A DNA stretch of 48,945 nt from an uncultured Acetatifactor sp. (GTDB taxonomy: Bacteria; Bacillota; Clostridia; Lachnospirales; Lachnospiraceae). Position numbers and translations under genes: made by a program. The notes beneath the pieces are model-generated. The model did not search any database. It had not been told where the DNA came from and saw only the letters and a program-made list of their open reading frames with translations. The stretch lies in contig CANQJL010000020.1 in assembly GCA_947624245.1 (NCBI GenBank), forward strand, positions 1 through 48,945. Reading direction: 5' to 3'. This document shows, piece after piece, positions 28,280 through 39,100 of the stretch. How positions within the stretch are numbered: the first letter of the stretch is position 1; the number at the start of each line of letters is the position of its first letter.

Positions 28280-29497
28280 TCACGCTTCCATGCGCAGCCT
28301 GCTGCCGACCGCGCCGTCGCCCAGCTTAGCATATCTGTCCGCAAAGTCCTTCTCCGTCATCACGGGGGTAACAAAGCCGCATTCCTCCGCCACTTCCGCA
28401 AGTGCGACCTTCTCGAGGCCGTCGCCGAACAGCGCTTTTGCCTTCTCCTCGCAGTCTGTCCTTACGCGGAAGAAGAATTTTCTCTCCATGCGGTCGATGC
28501 TGACAAGGTCTGCCTCCTTGGCACTCCAAAAGCACATGATTTCCCTTCCCATATGGCGGGCGCAGTCTATCACATCGGACACAACGGCGCTGGCTGTAGG
28601 CAGCTTCCCTGCGCCGCGTCCGTAGAACATGGCGTCTCCCAGCATATTGCCGTGTACCAGCACCGCGTTGAACACGCCGTTCACCATGTGCAGCGGGTGG
28701 TCTCCGTCGATCAGAAACGGGGAGACCATTGCCAGAGTCCCTCCGTCCTTCTCCCTGCTGATGGCAAGGAGCTTGATGGACATTCCCAGCTTCTTCGCAT
28801 ATTCAAAATCTCTGGGCTCCACCTTGGTGATACCCTCCGTGTATATCTTTTGATAATCTACGTTCCTGCCCGTCATCAGGGAGGAGAGAATTGCGATCTT
28901 CCTGCAGGCGTCGTGGCCCTCCACGTCCGCCTCTGGATTTCTCTCCGCATAGCCCTTCTCCTGTGCCGCCTTCAGAACGTTTTCATAATCGGCGCCCTCG
29001 AACTCCATTTTGGATAAAATATAGTTCGTGGTGCCGTTCAAAATCCCTGTAATGGACTCTATGCGCTCCGCAGTCAGGCAGGAATTGAGCGGTCTGATGA
29101 TGGGGATTCCGCCGCCCACGCTGGCTTCAAACAGGTAATTGCAGCCCCGCTCCTTTGCCAGCGCCAGAAGCTCCGGTCCGTGAGCCGCCACCAGCTCCTT
29201 GTTGGAGGTACACACGCTCTTTCCGGCCGCAAGAGACTGTTTGGTAAATTCATAGGCTGCGCCCACGCCGCCCATGGTCTCACAGACAATGCGCACCTCA
29301 TCGTCCGCCAGTATCTGACCGAAGTCATGTACCAGCTTGTCCTCATGAGGATCGCCCGGAAAATCCCTCAGGTCGAGAATATATTTTACAGCCAGTTCCT
29401 CTCCGGCCTTCTTCCCCACCAGCTCCTTATTCTTCTCAATGACTTCCACTACGCCGCTTCCCACGGTCCCGTAGCCTAACACTGCAATATTTATCAT
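28280..29497 (-). CDS. hom: Homoserine dehydrogenase
   Basis: The enzyme reduces aspartate semialdehyde to homoserine, using NAD(P)H. The Rossmann start INIAVLGYGTVGSGVVEV is followed by CTSNKELVAAHG and the catalytic-domain signature GILNGTTNYIL. NPEADVEGHDACRKI then holds the substrate-binding Asp and Lys. A short C-terminal domain (from about residue 315) resembles a reduced ACT domain. The 405-residue length is normal for Gram-positive bacteria. The gene lies between the ACT regulator and the PGM-like gene in one leftward operon. Confidence 0.96.
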   Translation of the reverse strand: MINIAVLGYGTVGSGVVEVIEKNKELVGKKAGEELAVKYILDLRDFPGDPHEDKLVHDFGQILADDEVRIVCETMGGVGAAYEFTKQSLAAGKSVCTSNKELVAAHGPELLALAKERGCNYLFEASVGGGIPIIRPLNSCLTAERIESITGILNGTTNYILSKMEFEGADYENVLKAAQEKGYAERNPEADVEGHDACRKIAILSSLMTGRNVDYQKIYTEGITKVEPRDFEYAKKLGMSIKLLAISREKDGGTLAMVSPFLIDGDHPLHMVNGVFNAVLVHGNMLGDAMFYGRGAGKLPTASAVVSDVIDCARHMGREIMCFWSAKEADLVSIDRMERKFFFRVRTDCEEKAKALFGDGLEKVALAEVAEECGFVTPVMTEKDFADRYAKLGDGAVGSRLRMEA

Positions 29498-29547
29498 ATC
29501 CGCCTCTTTCCGCCTTACGGCTGTTTTCCTTTTCTCTGTTCACCGGC

Positions 29548-29991
29548 CTATTCCTTTGCCAGTATCTTCACATGGTGGACGCCCTTCTGATTCTCCATTC
29601 GGTCTATCATTCCGGCGATGTCTCCTGTGGTCTGCAGCACCTGAACGCTCAGGCTGAGCGACGCGATCCCGTTGATGGGAATACTCTGATGGATCGTCAG
29701 GATATTGGCCTGATACTCGGCGATGATCTTCAGCACGTCGGACAACAGACCCGGCTCGTCGTCCATCTGAAAGGTCATGGTGAGCGTCGTTCCCTGCGTG
29801 TTGTCATGAAACTGAAAGATATCGTCTTTGTACTTATAAAATGAACTGCGGCTGATGCCGACAGCATCAGCCGCTTCCTGAACGGTCAGAACCTTTTCCG
29901 ATTCCAGAAGCCTCTTTGCCTCGACAACCTTCAGCAGCACCTCCGGCACGGCTTTCTGCCTTACCACGAAATACTTTGCCGTCTCACCCAT
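29548..29991 (-). CDS. ACT domain protein of the PheB/UPF0735 family
   Basis: The 147-residue protein has a helix-turn-helix-like N-terminal part (VLTVQEAADAVGISRSSFYKYKDDIF, about residues 32-58) and a C-terminal ACT domain (MTFQMDDEPGLLSDVLKIIAEYQANILTIHQSIP, from residue 70). The plan is that of the PheB family found before hom in many Firmicutes. It probably senses an amino acid and regulates hom, or the operon, at protein or DNA level. The start at 29991 (MGETAKYF) is chosen from GAGGAG upstream. It is the first gene of the operon. Confidence 0.85.
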   Translation of the reverse strand: MGETAKYFVVRQKAVPEVLLKVVEAKRLLESEKVLTVQEAADAVGISRSSFYKYKDDIFQFHDNTQGTTLTMTFQMDDEPGLLSDVLKIIAEYQANILTIHQSIPINGIASLSLSVQVLQTTGDIAGMIDRMENQKGVHHVKILAKE

Positions 29992-30087
29992 GTTCGTTTC
30001 CACTCCTCGGCAGAAGTATTGTCTGTATCTTACAAACAATTCCGCAAACGTTTCTGCATCGCGGACACTTGTCTGCCAACGAGGGAT

Positions 30088-30116
30088 ATTTTAACACATG
30101 TTGCAAAGAAGCACAA
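30088..30116 (-). promoter_or_regulatory. Promoter of the ACT-hom-PGM-lysC operon
   Basis: On the minus strand TTGTGC (30111-30116) and TAAAAT (30088-30093) are 17 bp apart. The resulting leader of about 90 nt shows no clear riboswitch or terminator. Confidence 0.6.
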
Positions 30117-30123
30117 GAGTTTT

Positions 30124-31179
30124 TTAATCTGTTCCTACCACCCGGTTCTTGCCGGACTGTTTTCCCCGATACAGACGTCTGTCGGCAAGATTGAGCCACT
30201 CGTCCAAAGTCTGTCCCTCATGGTAGCGTGCCAGACCGATGGTCACCGTCATGTTCACGGTCACCTTGTCATTATACCGAAAATCTGTACGAGCCACCTT
30301 TTGCCGGATTCCCTCCAAAAGCTCCTCCGCGCCGTCATGCCCGCCGTCCGTACCGTCCTCTGCTCCCACGATTACGAACTCCTCGCCGCCCCATCTGCAG
30401 ACAATGCGGTCACCGCAGACCTCCTTGATGGTCTCCGCCATGGATCTCAGCGCAAAATCGCCGCACAGATGACCGTACTTATCGTTGATTCCTTTAAAAT
30501 CATCAATATCCAGAATCGCGATCCAGTACCTGTGCATATCCTCGGAGGCGGAGATCGCCTCCAGATGATCTACCAGATAATACCGATTGACCATACCTGT
30601 CAGATTATCATGGGTGGCCTGCTCGGAAAGTCTGGCCTCATAGTAGGTGGCAAGCATCGTCAAAATACTGAAGAAGAAAATAATGGCCGCAAAGACCATG
30701 ACCGAGTTGACCACCAGACCGGCAAATGTCATTCCCGAACTCATGGGATAGAGCGGCTCCTGATATCGGCTGACCATGAGACTGGCCAGATAGACCAGAG
30801 CGCTGATCGCACCAAATCCGATGCTCTTCACATGATGGTGCCGCAGTCTGACGGAAAAGTAATCCACATAGAACACCACCGCCAGACAGCCGATAAAGTA
30901 CAGCTGAAAGCCGAAATCCCACCCCACGCAGAGCACCGCCAGAAACATGTGTATCATGATCTCAAGGAAGGTCGCCAGCGTATAGGCCCAGGTTTTCTCA
31001 TATTTCAAAAGAAAAAACCCGACTACGTAGAACAGGACGCTGAATATATTCACATAAGCCATCAGACTGATCTTTGTACATGCGAAAAAGATCAGCATAC
31101 ATGTGTGCAGGAACAGCAAGAAAGCATTGACGATGACCAAAGCCTGCCTTGCCGCCCTGTTGTTGATATATGCATCCAT
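30124..31179 (-). CDS. Membrane-bound diguanylate cyclase (GGDEF domain)
   Basis: The enzyme should make cyclic di-GMP from two GTP. About six hydrophobic helices cover residues 12-185, followed by a GGDEF domain with ATHDNLTGMVNRYYL, DIDDFKGINDKYGHLCGD and the active-site motif WGGEEF, so the active site is intact. No RxxD inhibitory site is seen in the usual place. The length is 351 residues, and the ribosome site AAGGAAAG lies before the ATG. It lies upstream of the amino-acid operon and downstream of glyA, close to two further proteins with EAL-type domains. Confidence 0.92.
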   Translation of the reverse strand: MDAYINNRAARQALVIVNAFLLFLHTCMLIFFACTKISLMAYVNIFSVLFYVVGFFLLKYEKTWAYTLATFLEIMIHMFLAVLCVGWDFGFQLYFIGCLAVVFYVDYFSVRLRHHHVKSIGFGAISALVYLASLMVSRYQEPLYPMSSGMTFAGLVVNSVMVFAAIIFFFSILTMLATYYEARLSEQATHDNLTGMVNRYYLVDHLEAISASEDMHRYWIAILDIDDFKGINDKYGHLCGDFALRSMAETIKEVCGDRIVCRWGGEEFVIVGAEDGTDGGHDGAEELLEGIRQKVARTDFRYNDKVTVNMTVTIGLARYHEGQTLDEWLNLADRRLYRGKQSGKNRVVGTD

Positions 31180-31224
31180 TTTTACTTTCCTTATACAACG
31201 CTTATGATATTTATATGCCGTCTG

Positions 31225-32463
31225 CTAGATCAAGGGATACTTGTCTGTCAGCGCCTGCACAATGGCTCTCGCCTGAGGGATCTGCTCTTCGCCGCCCTTG
31301 ATCACCATTGCAATGGCCTCGGCGATCCTCTCCATATCCTCCGTGTTCATTCCTCTGGAGGTGACGGCGGGAGTTCCCAGACGGATTCCGCTGGTCACGA
31401 ACGGAGACTGGGGATCGTTGGGAATCGTGTTCTTATTGCAGGTGATATGAGCCGCGTCAAGCAGCTTCTCCACGGCCTTTCCCGTGAGGCCGAAATTCGT
31501 CAGATCCACCAGCATCAGATGATTGTCCGTGCCGCCCGACACGATCTTGATGCCTCTGTCCTGCAGGCCCTTGCACAGCGCCTGCGCATTGTCGATGATG
31601 TTCTTCTGATATACCTTGAAATCCTCGCTCAGCGCCTCCTTAAAGCACACGGCCTTTGCCGCTATCACATGCATCAGCGGACCGCCCTGAATGCCGGGGA
31701 AGATCGCCTTGTTGAAATTATACTTCTCGTTCACCGCATTGCTGGACAGGATCATACCGCCGCGGGGACCGCGCAGCGTCTTGTGGGTGGTGGTGGTCGT
31801 CACGTCGGCGTAGGGAATGGGGCTGGGATGCAGTCCCGCTGCGACCAGACCTGCGATGTGCGCCATATCTACCATGAGCACAGCTCCCACCTCGTCCGCC
31901 ACCTCTCTGAATTTCTGAAAGTCGATGGTGCGGGCATAGGCGGAAGCGCCCGCAATGATCATCTTCGGTCTCGCCTCCAGAGCGATCTGACGCAGCTTGT
32001 CATAGTCGATAAAGCCCTGATCGTTCACCCCGTAAGGCACAATATTGAAATATTTTCCGGACATGTTCACCGGACTTCCGTGCGTTAAGTGTCCGCCGTG
32101 GTCCAGATTCATACCCATGATGGTATCGCCGGGCTTGCAGACAGCGAACTGTACCGCCATGTTGGCCTGTGCGCCGGAATGGGGCTGAACGTTCGCATAC
32201 TCGCAGCCGAACAGTTCCTTGGCCCTCTCGATGGCAAGGTTCTCCACCACGTCCACGCACTGGCACCCGCCGTAATATCTTTTCCCGGGATAGCCTTCCG
32301 CATACTTATTTGTCAGAGGGCTTCCCATTGCCGCCATCACGGCCTTGCTCACCCAGTTCTCCGACGCGATCAGCTCGATATGGCTGTTCTGTCTCTCCTG
32401 CTCGTCTACGATGGCCTGAGCGACCTCGGGATCCACTTTCTTTACTTCGTCAAATGAATACAT
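31225..32463 (-). CDS. glyA: Serine hydroxymethyltransferase
   Basis: The PLP enzyme converts serine and tetrahydrofolate to glycine and methylene-tetrahydrofolate, the folate used by ThyA. Seen are [24 protein letters not shown], the [17 protein letters not shown] stretch and the PLP-lysine motif [15 protein letters not shown]. The length of 412 residues is standard. The ribosome site AGGAGGAAAGG lies before the ATG at 32463. A TATAAT at 32501-32506 (minus strand) suggests its own promoter. It stands between two c-di-GMP-type genes, with no evident functional link. Confidence 0.97.
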   Translation of the reverse strand: MYSFDEVKKVDPEVAQAIVDEQERQNSHIELIASENWVSKAVMAAMGSPLTNKYAEGYPGKRYYGGCQCVDVVENLAIERAKELFGCEYANVQPHSGAQANMAVQFAVCKPGDTIMGMNLDHGGHLTHGSPVNMSGKYFNIVPYGVNDQGFIDYDKLRQIALEARPKMIIAGASAYARTIDFQKFREVADEVGAVLMVDMAHIAGLVAAGLHPSPIPYADVTTTTTHKTLRGPRGGMILSSNAVNEKYNFNKAIFPGIQGGPLMHVIAAKAVCFKEALSEDFKVYQKNIIDNAQALCKGLQDRGIKIVSGGTDNHLMLVDLTNFGLTGKAVEKLLDAAHITCNKNTIPNDPQSPFVTSGIRLGTPAVTSRGMNTEDMERIAEAIAMVIKGGEEQIPQARAIVQALTDKYPLI

Positions 32464-32514
32464 GTCCTTTCCTCCTATGGCGCATAAATATTTAAAATTG
32501 ATTATAACATACGT

Positions 32515-34806
32515 TTATCCTTGTTGAAAATATTGTTTTTCAAATCTCTCCACGCTCATGGGCTTCGCGAAGAAATACCCTTGGAACATATCGCAGCCGG
32601 CCTGTGCCAGGAAATCCGCCTGCTTCTTCGTCTCAACGCCCTCCGTGATGACCGGCATACCAAGCTCCTTTGACATGGCGATGATATTCTTTAGGATCGT
32701 AGTGCTCCGCTCCTCGTTCTTGGTCTCCTGCAGGAATATCATGTCGATCTTCAGAATGTCCGCGTTGATATCCTTGAGCAGTCCCAGAGAAGAATAGCCG
32801 CTGCCGAAATCGTCGATCTCAATATCGTACCCCTGCGACTGGAGCCCGTCCAGCGTATTCAGTATCTCCCGTACATTGTCCATCAATGCGGACTCCGTGA
32901 TCTCCAGCTTCAGCTTTTTGATATCGAAATCGTATTTCTGCGACAGATCGCGGAAGATCTCGCCGATGTTCAGGAAGAAGAAATCCTTGGTGGAGATATT
33001 GACGGAGATGGACAGGTCGTCCCTTCCCAGCTTTTTCCACTCCTCCAGCTTTTTCGCCGCGCTCTCCCACATGTACAGATCCAGCTTGTGGATCAGTCCC
33101 GCCTTCTCCAAGATGGGGATAAATACCTCAGGGCCGACGATTCCCTTTTCCGGATGCATCCAGCGCACCAGCGCCTCCGCTCCCACCAGCGTTCCGCTGC
33201 TGGCTATCTGCGGCTGCAGGAACATGATGAACTGTCTCTCCTCCAGCGCTTTGTCGAACACGCCCAGCACGTCCTTTTCGTCCAGAATGTTCTGCAGCAT
33301 TTCCTCTCTGTAATAGCAGACGAACTTATCATAATTGCCCCTGACCGAATCAATGGCCATCATTGCCTTATCGTACATGGTCCAGACGGGTTCGTTCACG
33401 TCTTCGATGTCGTAGACGCCCAGATAGAAATGCAGCTTGAACGGACTGGAAAGTCCCAGCTCCAGAGTCTTGGCCATATTTTCGGAAAACTGCTTCTCGT
33501 CAAAGTGACTTCGCGGCATCAGCGTGCAGAACCGGTCCGCGAAAATACGCGTGCTGGCGGAATTGCCTCTCTCGTTCCTGCGGATCATATTCGCCTGGGC
33601 CGCCAGAAGCCGGTCTCCCTCGTCTATCCCGTAGAGCTCGTTGACCATCTTAAAGTCCTTGATATTGGAACAGACCATACAGTAAGGCTCCTCGGCTTCC
33701 GCCAGGATCCTTTTTACCTCCTCCTCGAAAGCGCTCCTGCTCCACAGGCCCGTCAGCGCGTCGTGAGTGGCCCTGTACTGCTCTTCCTTATATTTTCTCA
33801 CGATCTCCGTGCGGTTCTCGAACTGGAAGCAGTACCCTAAGATCCTGTCCTTTTCGTCCAAGAACTGCTGGTATGTCACATATAGGTGTATTTTTTGACC
33901 GTTCTTAACGATCGTCCGCTCCGTGCCGATCACGTTCTGCCCGTTCTCCTGATACTCCTCTTTCCATTCCGACAGATACAGCTCTGCGATCTTAGTGATC
34001 TCCGCCTCTCCGGCAAACATCTCCTCCGCCACCTTGTTCACGCCGATGCATTTGCCGTCGTTGTCATAGGCGAACAGGCCGATCACGGAATCCTTGATGA
34101 TGGTGGAGTGTATTCTGCGCAGCAGCCCTCTGGGGGAAGCGAACAGCACAAAATAGCAGATGGACATCGCCAGCGTCGCATACAGAACCACGGAGTAATC
34201 GAATTTGGCCTTCAGGACCGTACACAGGATATTCACCACTGCCACGGCCGCCGTCTGAAATAGGATCATGCCGTACTTTCTCTTGTACATGAGCGGCACC
34301 TTGACCAGACGGTAGGCGAGAATACACAGGATATAGGTCACCAGCAGAAACACGAACGCTCTGTGAAAGAAATACGGCTTTTTCAGCAGCACCTCCCAGT
34401 ACTGTGTCACAGAATCGTCGGCCGTTCTGTGCTCCACCTCGAACATGTGGTGCGTGACCGTATTGACAAGAAAAGAAACGGAATCCGCAGCGGCCAGCAG
34501 ACTGACAATATATCTGGGCACTCTGGACAGAGGCCGTATATGCGTATAGTCGGCCGTAAATACCATTAAAAAAATGACCAGCCAGTCGATGGAAAGAAAA
34601 TAGAGACCGCTTGCGAACAATGCCAGGACAGGATATTCGGGCGGGACCAGAATAAAGAACATATAGCATGACAGCGTAAAAGTGGCCAACAAAATTAATT
34701 GCACCACTCTTCCGCGATTTCTGATATGGCTCTTATTGATAATGCTTACACAGACCAGCATCGAAAAGATCAATGCCCACAGCAAAAACAACAACACCAG
34801 ATACAT
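32515..34806 (-). CDS. Membrane GGDEF-EAL protein, probable c-di-GMP phosphodiesterase
   Basis: The 763-residue protein starts with seven or so hydrophobic helices (residues 1-215), as in histidine-kinase-type 7TM sensors. A PAS-like region with IGLFAYDNDGKCIGVN comes next, then a GGDEF domain and an EAL domain. The GGDEF site is degenerate (FADRF), so no cyclase activity is expected. The EAL domain keeps AEALVRWMHP, KLEITESAL, IDDFGSGYSS, LKIDMIFL and ITEGVET, which points to active hydrolysis of c-di-GMP. The start at 34806 has GGGGGAC upstream; the open frame extends seven codons further from a TTG. Confidence 0.9.
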   Translation of the reverse strand: MYLVLLFLLWALIFSMLVCVSIINKSHIRNRGRVVQLILLATFTLSCYMFFILVPPEYPVLALFASGLYFLSIDWLVIFLMVFTADYTHIRPLSRVPRYIVSLLAAADSVSFLVNTVTHHMFEVEHRTADDSVTQYWEVLLKKPYFFHRAFVFLLVTYILCILAYRLVKVPLMYKRKYGMILFQTAAVAVVNILCTVLKAKFDYSVVLYATLAMSICYFVLFASPRGLLRRIHSTIIKDSVIGLFAYDNDGKCIGVNKVAEEMFAGEAEITKIAELYLSEWKEEYQENGQNVIGTERTIVKNGQKIHLYVTYQQFLDEKDRILGYCFQFENRTEIVRKYKEEQYRATHDALTGLWSRSAFEEEVKRILAEAEEPYCMVCSNIKDFKMVNELYGIDEGDRLLAAQANMIRRNERGNSASTRIFADRFCTLMPRSHFDEKQFSENMAKTLELGLSSPFKLHFYLGVYDIEDVNEPVWTMYDKAMMAIDSVRGNYDKFVCYYREEMLQNILDEKDVLGVFDKALEERQFIMFLQPQIASSGTLVGAEALVRWMHPEKGIVGPEVFIPILEKAGLIHKLDLYMWESAAKKLEEWKKLGRDDLSISVNISTKDFFFLNIGEIFRDLSQKYDFDIKKLKLEITESALMDNVREILNTLDGLQSQGYDIEIDDFGSGYSSLGLLKDINADILKIDMIFLQETKNEERSTTILKNIIAMSKELGMPVITEGVETKKQADFLAQAGCDMFQGYFFAKPMSVERFEKQYFQQG

Positions 34807-34862
34807 TTTCTGTCCCCCATACGACAAAAACCGATTGCATTCCCCTCATTACGGGCCGCGCC

Positions 34863-36098
34863 CTATTCCTTGTCGAACATCAGATCTCTGTACCAGCGCA
34901 GCGAGTTCATATAAGCTTCGTTCACAGGATTCACATCCATCTTGGCCAACAGGAGCAGTCTCGACACCTCCTGCCAGTTGGCGTTCTCGTACTGCTGCAT
35001 CAGATTCAGCACGGGTGCGAGACGGCCGCTTCCGTGGATCAGCGCCTCCTTGACGTCCCCTGCGACCATCACCATCTCCAGCGCCTCCTCCATAGGCTTC
35101 TCCAGAATCACGTCCAGCACGGAGAACAGGCCCATCAGGAACAGCTCCTCGCTCTTATTCTGCATACCGAACACAGGCGCCAGCAGCTCCGCGAACTTTG
35201 CGCGCAGCAGAGAGAGTCTGGTGACTTCGCTGGGCTTGTCGGCGTACATCTCGTTCGCCACAGCCGTATTGATCCACTTTCTGAGCTCTTTCTGTCCCAG
35301 CATGGCGGCGGCGTGACGAATCGTGGAGATACCGGAATTCACCGTCATGCGGTTCACCATCTTTAACAGGGAAATCGTCAGCGCCGTATCCCGCCCGATA
35401 ATATCCGCCGCATCGGTCAACTCGAAATTCGCGCTGTTCACCACGTTCAAGAGCTCGATATAGTTGACCTTTAAAGGCGCCACCTCGTGGGAGCCTTTTG
35501 TCACGGGAACACGGTAGAAATTGCCCTCGTAGAGCTGATAGCCGCCCTTTTCCTTCAGCGCCTCAAAGTCCTCCATCGTGTCGATGCCGCCGGCACACAG
35601 CCTGATATTGGGATAGAGCTTGCTGAAGTAGATCTTGGCCTTGTCGATGGCCACCTTGCGGTTGTCAAGGAACACATAGTCCATCAGCTTCATGATCTCT
35701 CTGTAATTCTCGAAATCGGCCACCGCCAGTTTGCGCACCGCCAGCTTATACCCCATACCCTTCAGCTCTTTCAGGCGGTTCACATAGGTCTCCAGCGGAG
35801 GGATCGTATTGTCTATCAGAAGCACCAGACGCTCATGAGGCGCATCGCACTGGTCTTCTATGTCGGAAAACACGGAGATGCTTCCCACCGGCACAAAGAT
35901 TTCCTCGTCCTCGGAAATCGTCTCGATTCCCATCGTGCGGATCAGCTCCAGACCCTCTACTGCGGCCGCGCCGTCATTTTGTCGGGTTCCCAGCATCATG
36001 GGGTCCAGAAAGAAATTATCCTTCTGAGAAAAAACAGAGTATGCCCGCACCGCCATATTCTCATCAAAGAGAGGTACTAACGCCAATAACATACACAT
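34863..36098 (-). CDS. EAL-like/HDOD two-domain signalling protein
   Basis: The 411-residue protein fits the YuxH/CdgJ family: an EAL-derived N-terminal domain followed by an HDOD domain (about residues 205-400, with VNYIELLNVVNSANFELTDAADII, TALTISLLKMVNRM and LGQKELRKWIN). The EAL catalytic motif is lost, and no DDFGSGYSS or KID motif is seen, so this domain should bind partners without cutting c-di-GMP. The start is at 36098, with a further ATG two codons inside as an alternative. Such proteins often affect motility or surface attachment. It lies 56 bp upstream of the GGDEF-EAL gene in the same direction. Confidence 0.85.
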   Translation of the reverse strand: MCMLLALVPLFDENMAVRAYSVFSQKDNFFLDPMMLGTRQNDGAAAVEGLELIRTMGIETISEDEEIFVPVGSISVFSDIEDQCDAPHERLVLLIDNTIPPLETYVNRLKELKGMGYKLAVRKLAVADFENYREIMKLMDYVFLDNRKVAIDKAKIYFSKLYPNIRLCAGGIDTMEDFEALKEKGGYQLYEGNFYRVPVTKGSHEVAPLKVNYIELLNVVNSANFELTDAADIIGRDTALTISLLKMVNRMTVNSGISTIRHAAAMLGQKELRKWINTAVANEMYADKPSEVTRLSLLRAKFAELLAPVFGMQNKSEELFLMGLFSVLDVILEKPMEEALEMVMVAGDVKEALIHGSGRLAPVLNLMQQYENANWQEVSRLLLLAKMDVNPVNEAYMNSLRWYRDLMFDKE

Positions 36099-36171
36099 TC
36101 ACCCATACGATGTCTCGCCATCGCCCTTTCCGCTTTCTGTCTTCCAAGCCGCCGTGTTGTTTCACATCGCG

Positions 36172-39100
36172 TTACTTAAAATATTTCACACCGGACTCAA
36201 ATATCCGAATATTCTGCTCACCGTAAATATTCTTTGCCACGCCCTCGCCCCGGCGCTCCACATGAGCCATTTTTCCCAGGACTCTGCCGTCCGGAGAGGT
36301 AATGCCCTCGATGGCGCAGTAAGAACCGTTCACGTTGTACTCCTCGTCCATAGACACATTTCCGTTTTGGTCGGAGTACTGCGTCGCCACCTGCCCCTCT
36401 GCGAACAGCCTGTCAAGCCACTCCTTGGGCGCCACGAAACGTCCCTCGCCGTGAGAGGCCGGACTGCAGTAGGTCTCGCCCAACACCGCCTCCTGAAGCC
36501 ATGGAGACTTGTCGGAGACCACCTTCGTATATACCATCTTGGAGATATGCCTGTTGATGGTGTTAAAGGTCAGCGTGGGGGAATCCTCCTTCTGACCGAC
36601 GATCTCACCGTGCGGCAGAAGTCCCAGCTTGATCAGCGCCTGAAATCCGTTGCAGATTCCCAGCGCGAGACCGTCCCTCTCGTTCAAGAGCTTCATGACG
36701 GCTTCCTTCAGCTTCTCATTGCGAAATGCGGTGGCGAAAAATTTCGCGCTGCCGTCAGGCTCGTCGCCGGCCGAAAACCCGCCGGGGAACATGATGATCT
36801 GCGCCTTGCCGATGGCTTCCTCAAACTCGTCCACGGACCCGCGGATCTCGTCGGGCGTCATATTCCGGAACACTCTCGTGATCACGTCGGCGCCGGCGCG
36901 CTCGAAAGCCTTTGCGCTGTCATACTCGCAGTTGGTCCCGGGGAATACCGGAATGAATACGGTGGGTCTGGCCACCTTGTGCCTGCAGACATAGACGCTG
37001 TCGGCCTTATAACACTTGCTCTCCACAGGCGTCGTATCCCTCTCCGCCTTGGTGGCAAACACCTTCTCCAGCTTGGACTGCCATGCCTCCAGCGCTTCCT
37101 CCACGGTAATGCACACATCTCTGTAGACAAATACCGGCTCCTGCTTCACCGTTCCGATGTATTTGCACCGAAGCCCCGATGCCATGACCTCCTCAAATTT
37201 CTCGGGGATCACCTCCACGAGAATGTCGCCGAGACTGTTCTCGAACAGATCGTCCTGAGGGATATCGTCCGCCAGGGCAACGCCGAGCTTATTGCCGAAG
37301 GCCATCTTGGACACCGCCGCAGCCACGCCTCTGGAATCCAGCGCATAGCCGGAGATAACGGTTCCCTCCCGCATCAGGCGATGCACATAGCCGTACATCT
37401 TCGCCACATCGTCATACATGGGAATATCAAATTCGTCTTTTTCAATCTCAAAGCGGATCAGCTTGCTGCCGGCCCTTTTAAGCTCCGGTGTCACGATGTC
37501 CTGCTGAGCCGCGATATCTACCGCAAAGGATACCAGAGTGGGCGGCACATCGATATCGTTGAACGTGCCGGACATGCTGTCCTTGCCGCCGATGGAGGGC
37601 AGCCCAAAGCCGATCTGGGCGTCGTAAGCGCCCAGCAGCGCCGTGAACGGCTGGCTCCAGCGCGCAGGGTCCCCTGTCATCTTGCGGAAATATTCCTGAA
37701 AGGTAAAACGTATCCTGCTAAAATCTCCGCCGTTGGCCACGATCTTTGACATGGATTCCACCACCGCATACACGGCGCCGTGGTAAGGGCTCCAGGAGGA
37801 CAGATACGGGTCGAAGCCGAAGCTCATCATCGTAACGGTGTCCGTCTTGCCGTGCAGCACGGGCAGCTTTGCCACCATGGCCTGCGTCTCCGTCAGCTGA
37901 TACTTTCCGCCGTAAGGCATCAGCACGCTGCCGGCGCCGATGGAAGAATCGAACATCTCCACCAGACCTTTCTGGGAGCATACGTTCAGATCGTTCAACA
38001 GCGCAAGCCACGCCCCCTTGACGTCGTCCTGCTCCAGCTTTTCTCCCGCTGCGGGGACGGCCCATCTATGAAAATAATTCTCGTTTTCGTCCGGAATCTC
38101 TATCTTGACGGCGGTTTCCTGATGGGCTCCGTTGGTGTTCAGGAAGGAGCGCTTCAGGTTCACGATCTTCTTGCCCCGCCAATTCAGCACCAGCCTCGGC
38201 TCCTCGGTCACCTCCGCAACGGCCACGGCCTCCAGATTCTCCTCGGCCGCATAGCGCAGAAATTTCTCCACGTCCTTGGGGTCCACCACCACTGCCATTC
38301 TCTCCTGGGATTCGGAGATGGCAAGCTCCGTGCCGTCCAGACCGGCGTATTTCTTAGGCACCTTGTCAAGGTCCACGGTCAGACCGTCAGCCAGCTCGCC
38401 GATGGCAACGGACACGCCGCCCGCACCGAAGTCGTTGCACTTTTTGATGATGCCGCTCACCTCGGGACGGCGGAACAGCCTCTGGATCTTTCTCTCTGTG
38501 GGCGCATTTCCCTTCTGGACCTCGGCTCCGCAGGTCTCGATGGACTGCTCTGTGTGTACCTTGGAGGAGCCTGTTGCACCGCCGCAGCCGTCGCGCCCCG
38601 TGCGTCCGCCCAGCAGGATAATGATATCCCCGGGATCCGACGTCTCTCTGATCACATTCTTTCTGGGAGCGGCTCCCATCACGGCGCCAATCTCCATTCG
38701 CTTTGCCACATAATCGGGGTGATAGATCTCCTTCACCAGACCCGTCGCCAGACCGATCTGATTGCCGTAGGAGGAATAACCGTCTGCGGCACCGCGCACC
38801 AGCTTTTTCTGGGGCAGTTTTCCCTTCAGGGTATCCGCCACGGGAACCGTGGGATCGGCCGCACCGGTGACACGCATGGCCTGATATACATAGCCTCTGC
38901 CGGAGAGAGGATCGCGTATGGCTCCGCCCAGACAGGTGGCGGCGCCGCCGAAAGGCTCTATCTCCGTAGGGTGGTTGTGCGTCTCGTTCTTAAAAAAGAC
39001 AAGCCATTCCTCCGTCTCCTTGTGGTCGCCGTAATCCATTTCCACGGGCACCACCACGGAGCAGGCGTTGATCTCGTCGGACTCCTCCATATCCTGAAGC

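Noticed and set aside
30019..32088. Plus-strand open frame (689 codons) opposite the GGDEF and glyA genes
   Set aside because: It covers two clear genes on the other strand, and the protein sequence is not protein-like.
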